A stretch of DNA of 8,661 nt from Methanomicrobiales archaeon (GCA_012520015.1 JAAYPD010000353.1:1-8661), one strand, 5' to 3'. Shown: positions 1 through 5,861, numbered from the stretch's first letter. Notes: generated by a model from the letters alone, not told the origin. Program-made: numbers and translations.

Positions 1-138
1 CACCGGCTGACAACAATCAGGAATGCTGACAAGATTGTCGTTATTGAGAAGGGGAAAATTGTTGAAGAAGGGAGACATGAGGAGCTGGTTGGCAGGAAGG
101 GGAGATATTGGGAGATGTGTACAATGAAAGATGAGTAA
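1..138 (+). CDS. ABC exporter ATP-binding protein, C-terminal fragment (5' end outside window)
   Basis: The first frame is open from the left edge and ends in TAA at 136-138, giving the last 45 residues of a larger protein. It opens with HRLTTI, the H-loop (switch histidine) of an ABC ATPase, and continues with DKIVVIEKGKIVEEGRHEEL, the usual C-terminal end of the nucleotide-binding domain. The H-R-L-T/S-T form and the following 'GRHEELV...G.Y..M' tail are typical of exporter-type (MsbA/multidrug-like) ABC proteins in which a membrane domain is fused ahead of the ATPase. That fusion is inferred, because the membrane part lies outside the window. The protein would couple ATP hydrolysis to export of an unknown substrate at the cytoplasmic membrane. 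It is separated from the next gene by 230 nt with a T8 tract, so it probably belongs to a different transcript from the protease gene. Confidence 0.9.
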   Translation, partial: HRLTTIRNADKIVVIEKGKIVEEGRHEELVGRKGRYWEMCTMKDE

Positions 139-222
139 TAGTCAGTTATCGACTAACATTGAACCGATCTGTAACTTCCCCTTCAGATCTTTCACGAATG
201 GACTGATTATTAACAGCCGACC

Positions 223-230
223 TTTTTTTT
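223..230 (+). terminator. Oligo-T terminator after the ABC exporter gene
   Basis: A run of eight T residues on the + strand lies about 85 nt past the ABC gene stop. Archaeal RNA polymerase terminates at T-runs without needing a hairpin. A weak inverted repeat, GATCTG at 166-171 with CAGATC at 184-189, lies upstream but is not adjacent. Assignment rests on position and base composition only. Confidence 0.5.
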
Positions 231-282
231 ATCATGCATCCTTATATTTAATGAACAGATAAGCGGCAGAATTCAGGAATAC

Positions 283-343
283 ATCTGTTAATTATTTATA
301 GTATAACGATATATAAAAAATAGAATATAAGCAATTGACAGAT
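283..343. repeat. Imperfect inverted repeat bracketing the protease promoter
   Basis: ATCTGTTAATT at 283-293 pairs with AATTGACAGAT at 333-343, with one T/G mismatch in 11 positions. The 39 nt between them hold both TATA-like elements. A further AACAGAT lies at 254-260, so the ACAGAT/ATCTGT core occurs three times in about 90 nt. It could be an operator for a DNA-binding regulator, but an AT-rich region yields such repeats by chance fairly often. Confidence 0.35.
291..318 (+). promoter_or_regulatory. AT-rich archaeal promoter (TATA-like) for the protease operon
   Basis: The stretch is almost entirely A/T and holds two TATA-like elements: TTTATAGTATAA at 295-306 and TATATAAA at 310-317. Archaeal transcription usually starts about 25 nt past the TATA box. 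The second element would therefore give a start near 340 and a short leader of about 28 nt before the ATG at 369. The promoter is bracketed by an imperfect inverted repeat (283-293 and 333-343). Confidence 0.5.
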
Positions 344-355
344 TTTTCTGCATGC

Positions 356-367
356 AGAGGGATGAGG
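356..367 (+). promoter_or_regulatory. Ribosome binding site for the S8 protease
   Basis: AGAGGGATGAGG lies just ahead of the ATG at 369. It resembles the archaeal Shine-Dalgarno sequence GGAGGTGAT, and its AGAGGG part sits 7 nt from the start codon. An ATG at 362 inside this site is out of frame, so the ATG at 369 is the supported start. Confidence 0.55.
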
Positions 368-368
368 G

Positions 369-2156
369 ATGGAACGAGTGAGTGTATCGTGGATTTTTAG
401 AGCTTGCCTTTTATTCATACTCATTGGAATGGTATGGGGAGGAGTACAGGCCGAACAATTGTCTCAGACATATATGCCTGGCGAGGTCATCGTCAGGTAT
501 GCAGATATTGGATCAGGAACAGCGATTGCATCAGTCGCTTCTTCCTTGAATACTGAAATAGGAGCTGACACCATCTATTCTGAAGAGAAACTTGGAATTA
601 AGGGAATGCAGGTCGTTAGGATCCCTGATACCATGTCAGTTACTGAGGCCGTCCAGTACTTCAAATCAAATGAGTACGTCAGTTATGCAGAGCCAAATTA
701 TGTGACATATCTGCCTGGGCCAATCGGTGGGACAGGAAATTCTATCAGGGAAGCAGGTGAAGATACCCCCGGAATGACAATTCCGGATGACCCCGATTTT
801 AATCTTCAGTGGGGCCTTTACAATACCCTGAACATTAACACAGAACGGGCAGATATCAGCGCACCAGAAGCCTGGAACATATCAACCGGATCGCCTGACA
901 TAATTGTTGCCGTGATCGATACTGGTGTCGACTTTAGCCATGAAGATCTCGCAGACAACTGCCTTTCAGGATATAACTTTGTGGATTTTGATGAGAACCC
1001 GGTGGATGACAATGGCCATGGAACACATTGTGCAGGTATCATCAGTGCTGTCACAAACAACTCCATAGGCATAGCAGGTGTCAGCTGGAACTCAAAGATA
1101 CTTCCTGTAAAGGTCTTTAACTCAGCAGGTAAGAGCAATGTTGCACTTGAGATCATGGGGATCAAATATGCAGAGAGAGAGGGTGCTGATATAATCTCCT
1201 GTTCATGGGGAGGATATACCTATAGTGAAACCTTAAAAGAGGTGATAGACAGATCTCCTGCACTCTTCGTCTGTGCCGCTGGAAATGAAGGATATGATAT
1301 CGACGAAATACCACATTATCCGGCAGCGTACAGCTCGCCAAATATCATATCGGTCGGAGCAAGTGATGGAATGGACATGCCTGCCTGGTTCTCAAACTAC
1401 GGTGTCTCATCAGTCGACCTTTTCGCCCCTGGAACAGAGATTTACAGCACTCTTCCAGGCACTTACGGGTTCATGGACGGCACTTCAATGGCAGCTCCTT
1501 TTGTTTCCGGTGTCGCTTCATTAATTAAAGGACAAAAGCCTGCTTATGATGCGATTGCCGTGAAAAACCTTATCCTCAGCTCTGTTGATCAGAAATACTG
1601 GCTGGATACAGTCTGCTCAACCGGGGGAAGACTTAATGCTTACAGGCCCCTAAGCCAGGTCCTCCCATTAACTGCAGAGTTTAAAGCAGAACCCGGTTCC
1701 GGAACAATACCTCTGAACGTTCAGTTTACTGACCTTTCATCAGGAAACCCTGAATCATGGAGATGGACATTTGGCGACGGGTTTGAATCAGGTCAGCAAA
1801 ATCCGGCGCATATGTACATGAAGCCAGGGAAATATTCAGTTACACTCACAATATTTAAAGAAGGTCTCAGTTCATTTGCCGAAAAAGAAGATTATATCAA
1901 TGTTAAACCCCCGTTCCAACCGGTAAAGGCATTCCCCGACAAAAAAGGCGATTACCATCCCGTTCCAACCGACCAGGATGATGACGGACTATTTGAGGAT
2001 ATCAATGGGAACGGATGGCTTGAATATGAAGATCCAAAACTGCTCTTTGACCAGATCCTTTTTGCAATAAAAGAGGAACCAGTTGGTCAGTTTGACTTTG
2101 ACGGAAGTGGTTTTATAGGGTTTGGTGATGTGGTGAAGTTATATCAGATGGTGTAG
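369..2156 (+). CDS. Secreted S8 subtilisin-like serine protease with PKD and dockerin modules
   Basis: This 595-residue endopeptidase should be exported and act outside the cell. The N-terminal hydrophobic segment (about residues 10-26, ending VQA) is a signal peptide. Residues 37-115 form a fervidolysin-like prodomain ending YAEPNY. The catalytic domain spans about 148-425 and has the full triad: Asp184 (VAVIDTGVD), His217 (NGHGTHCAGI) and Ser373 (DGTSMAAP), plus the oxyanion Asn306 (AAGNEG). A PKD domain follows (about 433-513, WRWTFGDG). The C-terminus carries two calcium loops with dockerin spacing: D544/N546/N548/D555 and D576/D578/S580/D587. No membrane anchor or archaeosortase-type tail is visible. 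The protein is therefore predicted to be held by whatever its dockerin binds; the next gene encodes a cohesin-like protein. First gene of the + strand run, with its own promoter and ribosome binding site. Activity is probable because all key residues are intact; the substrate is unknown. Confidence 0.95.
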   Translation: MERVSVSWIFRACLLFILIGMVWGGVQAEQLSQTYMPGEVIVRYADIGSGTAIASVASSLNTEIGADTIYSEEKLGIKGMQVVRIPDTMSVTEAVQYFKSNEYVSYAEPNYVTYLPGPIGGTGNSIREAGEDTPGMTIPDDPDFNLQWGLYNTLNINTERADISAPEAWNISTGSPDIIVAVIDTGVDFSHEDLADNCLSGYNFVDFDENPVDDNGHGTHCAGIISAVTNNSIGIAGVSWNSKILPVKVFNSAGKSNVALEIMGIKYAEREGADIISCSWGGYTYSETLKEVIDRSPALFVCAAGNEGYDIDEIPHYPAAYSSPNIISVGASDGMDMPAWFSNYGVSSVDLFAPGTEIYSTLPGTYGFMDGTSMAAPFVSGVASLIKGQKPAYDAIAVKNLILSSVDQKYWLDTVCSTGGRLNAYRPLSQVLPLTAEFKAEPGSGTIPLNVQFTDLSSGNPESWRWTFGDGFESGQQNPAHMYMKPGKYSVTLTIFKEGLSSFAEKEDYINVKPPFQPVKAFPDKKGDYHPVPTDQDDDGLFEDINGNGWLEYEDPKLLFDQILFAIKEEPVGQFDFDGSGFIGFGDVVKLYQMV

Positions 2157-2165
2157 GTGATGAAG

Positions 2166-2678
2166 ATGAAAAAGATAAATATTCTCGGAGTGCTCAGTGC
2201 GCTTATACTGGTTGCCGGACTGATTGCACCAGTATCAGCTTATTCACTCCTTTTTTTCAACCCTTCGGTTGTTGAATCAAACCCTGGGGAACAACCGGCA
2301 ATTGACCTTATTATGGAGGGATGCAATGCAGGAATTTCAGGATATGCCCTATACCTTGTCCTTGATAACCCGGCAGTAGCATCATTTGGAGAGATAACTT
2401 TTCCCTCCTGGGTAACATTAAACAAAGTGGAACATATAAACAGCACGACTGTCCTCATTCAGGGAGCTGACCCCGGCAAACTTGTTGAACCGGGAGTCTC
2501 CATCTCAAACCTGGCTAAGATCTCAATTCATACTCTCAAGGCAGGATATGCAACACTGAGCGTGGAACCTGTAATAATCGATGATGACAGGAAAGGCCGG
2601 TATGATCCGGTAAGCAAGACCGCGAGCATCGTAATTTCAGGAGCAGGGCCAAGTCCCCTTATTCCTGCAACAAGGTAG
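2166..2678 (+). CDS. Small secreted cohesin-like protein
   Basis: The product is about 170 residues. From the ATG at 2166 it begins with a clean signal peptide (MKK, hydrophobic core, cleavage after PVSA). The mature part reads as one cohesin-type beta-sandwich: an early NPGEQPAIDLIMEG strand pair, GISGYALYLVLDNPAVASF (cohesin 'F-x-L-x-Y-D-P-x-V-L' region), a central NSTTVLIQGADPG segment, LAKISIHTLKAGYATLSV (the 'A-x-L-x-F-x-A' strand), and a final TASIVISG strand. Cohesins bind dockerins, and the protease ending 9 nt upstream carries one, so binding of that partner is inferred. The frame is open from a GTG at 2157 and an ATG at 2160, but AGGTGA at 2155-2160 is well placed for the ATG at 2166. 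The C-terminus (SPLIPATR) holds no membrane anchor or sorting motif, so the protein should be released unless held by a partner. The cohesin call is by pattern recognition, not by a profile search. Confidence 0.7.
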   Translation: MKKINILGVLSALILVAGLIAPVSAYSLLFFNPSVVESNPGEQPAIDLIMEGCNAGISGYALYLVLDNPAVASFGEITFPSWVTLNKVEHINSTTVLIQGADPGKLVEPGVSISNLAKISIHTLKAGYATLSVEPVIIDDDRKGRYDPVSKTASIVISGAGPSPLIPATR

Positions 2679-2684
2679 GGAAGT

Positions 2685-2984
2685 ATGAAACAGATATTTG
2701 AGTATGAAGAAAAAGCCGGGAGACTGGAACTTTTCATCAGGATAATTTACTCGTTTATCATCGGGATTGTCCTGACGGTTTACGGATTCATCGCCGGAAT
2801 CTGTATGTTCATACAGTTCTTCGTGATTCTTATCCTTGGACGCAGATCACAGACCCTTTCTGATTTGATACAGGGGTACCTGGAATACTATGTTCACATC
2901 CTCCCATATACTTCTTTCATGACCGATGAAAGGCCTGGCATCTTCCCTGCACCAGTCAGCATCTACGAGGAAGAGAAAGTTTAA
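2685..2984 (+). CDS. DUF4389 family membrane protein
   Basis: A 99-residue protein with two close hydrophobic segments (about residues 17-39 and 41-51) followed by LGRRSQTLSDLIQGYLEYYV and a conserved-looking YTSFMTDERPG block near residues 75-85. This layout (charged N-terminus, membrane hairpin, 'L-G-R-R/K-x-x-x-L-S-D', 'Y-T-S-x-M-T-D-E-R-P-G') matches my memory of the DUF4389 family of small archaeal and bacterial membrane proteins, whose function is not known. It starts 6 nt after the cohesin-like gene, with GGGAAGT directly before the ATG, so it is probably cotranscribed and translated from the same message. Nothing in the sequence indicates catalysis; a role in membrane assembly or secretion of its neighbours would be a guess. 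Confidence 0.8.
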   Translation: MKQIFEYEEKAGRLELFIRIIYSFIIGIVLTVYGFIAGICMFIQFFVILILGRRSQTLSDLIQGYLEYYVHILPYTSFMTDERPGIFPAPVSIYEEEKV

Positions 2985-2994
2985 TTGCTATCTC

Positions 2995-3011
2995 TGTGAG
3001 ACTTTCTCACA
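2995..3011 (+). repeat. Perfect 7-bp inverted repeat at the start of the aminotransferase homologue
   Basis: TGTGAGA at 2995-3001 and TCTCACA at 3005-3011 are perfectly complementary around a CTT loop. The element sits between the DUF4389 stop and the ATG at 3011 and includes the A of that codon. It could fold as a small hairpin in the message or be a protein-binding palindrome. No T-run follows, so it does not look like a terminator. Confidence 0.4.
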
Positions 3012-4351
3012 TGGCCGGCATTATGATCGATGCCAAGGTTGACCGGATACAGGTCCCGGAAAACCTTCGATATTTTCGATTGATAGAAGAGCAGAAGGAA
3101 CGCTGTGCTGAGGTTGGTTGTCAGGCAGAATTTTATAAATTTGGGCTTGGACAATCTCCGTTTCCGGTTCCTTCACCACTTCAGAAAGCGCTCTCCCTTC
3201 ATAGTGGCATGGGGACATATGCAGACCCCATTGGTAATGACGAAGTCCGCAAGGCCGTTGCATCATTCTTCAAAGCAAGGTTTGATCTTGATGTTGTACC
3301 AGGCAGGGTAATTACCGGCCATGGTGCAAAAGGATTGATCTTTTCAGTCTTTACACTTTTAACCGGTTCTGTCATCATTCCTTCTCCAGGATGGCTTGGG
3401 TATCTGCCACAACTCAGAATCCTTAACGTTCCGTATTACAGGCTTTATACCTATGGTGCCGGAAATTTTAAGATCCGTCCTCAGGCTCTTGAAGCGATGT
3501 TAAAAGGGCTTGTTAAAACCCAGCACCTTCTGATACTTAATAATCCTGGAAACCCGACCGGCGGGCTTTACACAAAAGAAGAACTCACAGTAATCGCAGA
3601 TATATGCAGGAAATACTATACTTTTGTCCTGTCTGACGAGGTATACAGCCTCCTGACATATGATCCCTCCTCATTTGTAAGCATGGGAAAAATCTACCCG
3701 GAAGGCACTTTTGTAATTCACAGCCTTTCTGCAGGAATGGGTGCAGGAGGGTTCAGGCTTGGAAGCTGTATCATGCCAGAAGGAACAAGCCAGGAAATTA
3801 TCCGCGATATTGCAAAAATTGCAGCAACAATATATACCAGCTCCGCCGCACCACTTCAGGAAGCTGGAATCGCAGCATATACATCAGGCAAAGAGATGGA
3901 CCAGTACTTAGAGGCGGTCAGAAACATTCTCAGAATTATTACCTCAAGACTTACAGAGATGTGCAAAACAATCAGGGGGATAAGAGTGACGACTCCGAAG
4001 GCAGGTTTTTACTTCATGGCAGACTTAAACCCGCTAATGAATGAACTACAAAACGCCGGAATCATGCATTCAAATGATCTGGCTCCTGCATTAATCTCCC
4101 ATCCATATCATATCGCAACCGTCACAGGTGAGGCAATGATGGCGCCATATGGTGATTACTTTATCAGGTTCTCCTGTACTGATTTTGACGGGGAATCAGC
4201 CCTTCTTGAATACCTGGAAAATCCCCCGGCACCTGAAGAGGAAGAAGAGTTCTTTAACAGGTATGCAGGGAAGATGATCGAAGGAATGAAGATGTTTCAA
4301 AAATGGGTCGAAGATATAAAAGAAGGAAAGTTCCAGATGCCAAACCTGTAA
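3011..4351 (+). CDS. Fold-type I (class I/II) aminotransferase homologue lacking the PLP lysine
   Basis: The 446-residue protein has the architecture of a PLP-dependent aspartate-aminotransferase-family enzyme. Numbered from the ATG at 3011, it has the GTYADPIGNDEVRKAV entry motif (about 68-83), GHGAKG phosphate loop (103-108), PGWLGY aromatic over the cofactor (126-131), NNPGNPTG with Asn181, SDEVY with Asp209 and Tyr212, Arg249 in GGFRLG, and Arg386 in FIRFS. The expected S-x-S-K motif reads HSLSAGMGAGGFRLG: the Schiff-base lysine is Ala241 (GCA at 3731-3733). Normal transamination through an internal aldimine is therefore not expected. The C-terminal tail is acidic then basic/aromatic (EEEEEFFNRY onwards). 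Start choice is uncertain: GTG 2996, ATG 3011 and ATG 3023 are all in frame, none with a strong ribosome site; GTGAG at 2996-3000 weakly favours 3011. Last gene of the protease run, 26 nt after DUF4389, closed by a T7 tract. Confidence 0.85.
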   Translation: MAGIMIDAKVDRIQVPENLRYFRLIEEQKERCAEVGCQAEFYKFGLGQSPFPVPSPLQKALSLHSGMGTYADPIGNDEVRKAVASFFKARFDLDVVPGRVITGHGAKGLIFSVFTLLTGSVIIPSPGWLGYLPQLRILNVPYYRLYTYGAGNFKIRPQALEAMLKGLVKTQHLLILNNPGNPTGGLYTKEELTVIADICRKYYTFVLSDEVYSLLTYDPSSFVSMGKIYPEGTFVIHSLSAGMGAGGFRLGSCIMPEGTSQEIIRDIAKIAATIYTSSAAPLQEAGIAAYTSGKEMDQYLEAVRNILRIITSRLTEMCKTIRGIRVTTPKAGFYFMADLNPLMNELQNAGIMHSNDLAPALISHPYHIATVTGEAMMAPYGDYFIRFSCTDFDGESALLEYLENPPAPEEEEEFFNRYAGKMIEGMKMFQKWVEDIKEGKFQMPNL

Positions 4352-4354
4352 TCC

Positions 4355-4361
4355 TTTTTTT
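4355..4361 (+). terminator. Oligo-T terminator of the protease-aminotransferase run
   Basis: Seven T residues begin 3 nt after the aminotransferase stop codon, at the convergence point with the minus-strand gene. This is the first T-run outside coding sequence after the protease promoter, which supports a single transcript from about 340 to here. Confidence 0.6.
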
Positions 4362-5086
4362 CAGGCAGTCTTATCAATTCTTATCTCATAATCCGGCTCT
4401 GCATAGATAACAGCAGTCTGGTTTTTATAATCACGAACAGCTTCTGCAGCCGACATACCGGAAAGTTCAACCAGGTGCAGCCCTGAAAGTCCCTCGCCTG
4501 TAAAATCCTTAATAAGTGTTGCATTAAGCAAGGCATGCGTCTGGTTTGCATGTGAAGAGAGGTTTGCACTATCCCTGAACGAATTCACGTCAAACTGGAC
4601 AAGCAGGCGAATTGGAACAGAAACCGTCTCATTCTGCACAGTGACATTGCCGGTTACATTAACATCGTCTGCATTCTGACCAGGGTCGCTTTCAATTGAA
4701 TATACAAGATTGGGTTCGGCGTATTTTACATATGGAAGGCTCTGGTAATATGCTATGCTTTCATTTACTGTCATACCAGGCGGGAGCTTTACCAGCTGAA
4801 GGCCTGGCAACCCAAGTTCATTATAATCAGTCTTTACTGTTGCACCAATACTGGCATGTGCAGCACTTGCAGCAGACTGAAGAACAGTCATGTTCCAGAG
4901 ATCAGGATCAAATCTTACCAGTACCTCACCCTGCACAGAACCATTCTGACCATCCCCGGCCATGGCAATATCAGACACCTCCTCATCTTCACCTTCCTTC
5001 ACCGCTGAAAGGCCGTCAGCTATTACAAAAACCCCGCAGATGATAATTATCCCAAATATCAGCATAAGACCCATGGACCTTTGCAT
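4361..5086 (-). CDS. Exported tandem subtilase-prodomain protein, candidate protease inhibitor
   Basis: This 241-residue protein starts MQRSMG with a hydrophobic segment (about residues 6-23) that is either a signal peptide or a membrane anchor, then an acidic linker. It holds two copies of one domain, about 53-132 and 158-237. Copy 1 has GEVLVRF, IGATVKTD, GLQLVKLP, YVKYAEPNLVYS; copy 2 has IRLLVQF, NATLIKDF, GLHLVELS, AVIYAEPDYEIR. Both align end to end with the prodomain of the protease at 369-2156 (GEVIVRY, IGADTIYS, GMQVVRIP, YVSYAEPNYVTY). No catalytic domain follows, so this is a free-standing double propeptide. Subtilase propeptides are known folding chaperones and inhibitors of their own protease; inhibition or chaperoning of the nearby protease is inferred. 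Nine N-x-S/T sequons suggest heavy N-glycosylation. The frame is open upstream to 5302, but that part lacks a signal peptide and overlaps the divergent TPR gene, so the ATG at 5086 is preferred; it has no clear ribosome site. Confidence 0.8.
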   Translation of the reverse strand: MQRSMGLMLIFGIIIICGVFVIADGLSAVKEGEDEEVSDIAMAGDGQNGSVQGEVLVRFDPDLWNMTVLQSAASAAHASIGATVKTDYNELGLPGLQLVKLPPGMTVNESIAYYQSLPYVKYAEPNLVYSIESDPGQNADDVNVTGNVTVQNETVSVPIRLLVQFDVNSFRDSANLSSHANQTHALLNATLIKDFTGEGLSGLHLVELSGMSAAEAVRDYKNQTAVIYAEPDYEIRIDKTA

Positions 5087-5244
5087 AATGAGGTTATTTG
5101 GGGGCGGAAGATAATAGGTTTGTTGTAACGATAAATGCTTCAAGCCATGTCCGGATTTGCAAAACTTACACAATGACAGACTGAGTTTTTGTGCATACAA
5201 ATCGCAGGTTGTTCTGAAGATTTGAAATAATAGGAATCTGCAAC
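5087..5244. promoter_or_regulatory. Divergent intergenic region between prodomain and TPR genes
   Basis: This 158-nt gap should hold both outward promoters. On the minus strand CATTTATCG (5129-5137) is a weak TATA-like element that would give a leader of roughly 20 nt before the ATG at 5086. That leader lacks a purine-rich ribosome site. On the plus strand only weak AT-rich stretches (around 5220-5232) are seen. No RNA gene or repeat was recognised. Confidence 0.35.
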
Positions 5245-5829
5245 ATGTATACAATGACCAGCCGGACAGACAACCGGGCAGAAGATCCGGCCAAGAAAGC
5301 ATACATTGAAGGCCTGAAACGATATCGCGACGGTGACCTGAAAGAGGCCTGTGGTTTTTTTACAACCGCCATTACAGGAGGCATCACAGACTTTGATATT
5401 CTCTATTACCGGGGAATGTGTCATCTTGATGCCGGACGGTACTCAGAGGCCCTGACCGACTTTGAAGTGCTTATCAGGCAGCACCCTGACAATGCGGAGT
5501 ATATCTTCCGCAGGGGTTTTATCAGGTATAAAACAGGAGACGTAACCGGCGCAATCAGTGATCTGATCCTTATACCTCCTGATCATCCTGATTTTTCTAT
5601 CAGGTGGCATTACCTGTCAGTTCTCTATTATAAAGCTGGAGATTATAATGCAGCACTTGAAGCAATAGAAAAGGCGCTCTCCCTCTTTCCAACCATGCCA
5701 AAAATCTGGTTCAATGCAGGTATCATAATGCAGGCAGGAGGACTGTCAGACAGGGCAGACCTTGCTTTCACGACTGCAGCCCGCCTGGAACCAAAACTGG
5801 CCTCAGCCAGGCACGAAATACTTGAGTAA
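5245..5829 (+). CDS. Tetratricopeptide repeat (TPR) protein
   Basis: A 194-residue protein with no signal peptide or membrane segment, so probably cytoplasmic. It consists almost wholly of TPR units of about 34 residues, roughly at 17-47, 51-82, 85-116, 119-150 and 153-184. They are recognisable by the small/large pattern and phrases such as YRDGDLKEACGFF, YYRGMCHLDAGRYSEALTDF, RRGFIRYKTGDVTGAISDL and YYKAGDYNAALEAIEKAL. TPR arrays form a superhelical groove for protein-protein contacts; the partner is unknown. An ATG at 5254 is an alternative start; TAGGA at 5230-5234 is a weak ribosome site about 10 nt before the ATG at 5245. The gene is transcribed away from the prodomain gene and converges on the permease genes. 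It appears to be a single-gene unit, and no functional tie to its neighbours can be read from the sequence. Confidence 0.85.
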   Translation: MYTMTSRTDNRAEDPAKKAYIEGLKRYRDGDLKEACGFFTTAITGGITDFDILYYRGMCHLDAGRYSEALTDFEVLIRQHPDNAEYIFRRGFIRYKTGDVTGAISDLILIPPDHPDFSIRWHYLSVLYYKAGDYNAALEAIEKALSLFPTMPKIWFNAGIIMQAGGLSDRADLAFTTAARLEPKLASARHEILE

Positions 5830-5833
5830 AAAA
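5828..5833 (-). terminator. Oligo-T terminator for the permease genes
   Basis: An A6 run on the + strand reads as six T residues on the minus strand, about 30 nt beyond the TGA of the permease gene at 5862. It overlaps the TAA of the convergent TPR gene. Position and composition are the only evidence. Confidence 0.35.
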
Positions 5834-5861
5834 GAGTTACGAATTTTCCTGTAACAGGTAA

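Noticed and set aside
166..189. Inverted repeat GATCTG/CAGATC as part of a terminator or riboswitch
   Set aside because: A 6-bp stem with a 12-nt loop that is not followed closely by the T-run; no known riboswitch core was recognised in this 230-nt gap.
818..1165. Open frame of 115 codons on the - strand
   Set aside because: It is antisense to the catalytic region of the protease, including the conserved His motif; its openness follows from the coding strand.
2246..2256. T-run that could be read as a terminator
   Set aside because: It is inside the cohesin-like gene, encoding Leu-Leu-Phe-Phe just after the signal peptide, so codon content explains it. Partial termination there cannot be excluded but nothing supports it.
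4696..5043. Open frame of 115 codons on the + strand
   Set aside because: It lies wholly antisense to the prodomain gene, has a His/Gln/Pro-rich low-complexity translation and no family resemblance; a shadow frame.
5087..5302. N-terminal extension of the minus-strand prodomain gene by 72 codons
   Set aside because: The extra part is cysteine-rich without a signal peptide, it would bury the hydrophobic export segment, and it overlaps the divergent TPR gene and the expected promoter region.
5836..5859. Small hairpins GTTAC/GTAAC and CCTG/CAGG between the convergent TPR and permease genes
   Set aside because: Stems are only 4-5 bp and mutually exclusive; they are too weak to call a bidirectional terminator.
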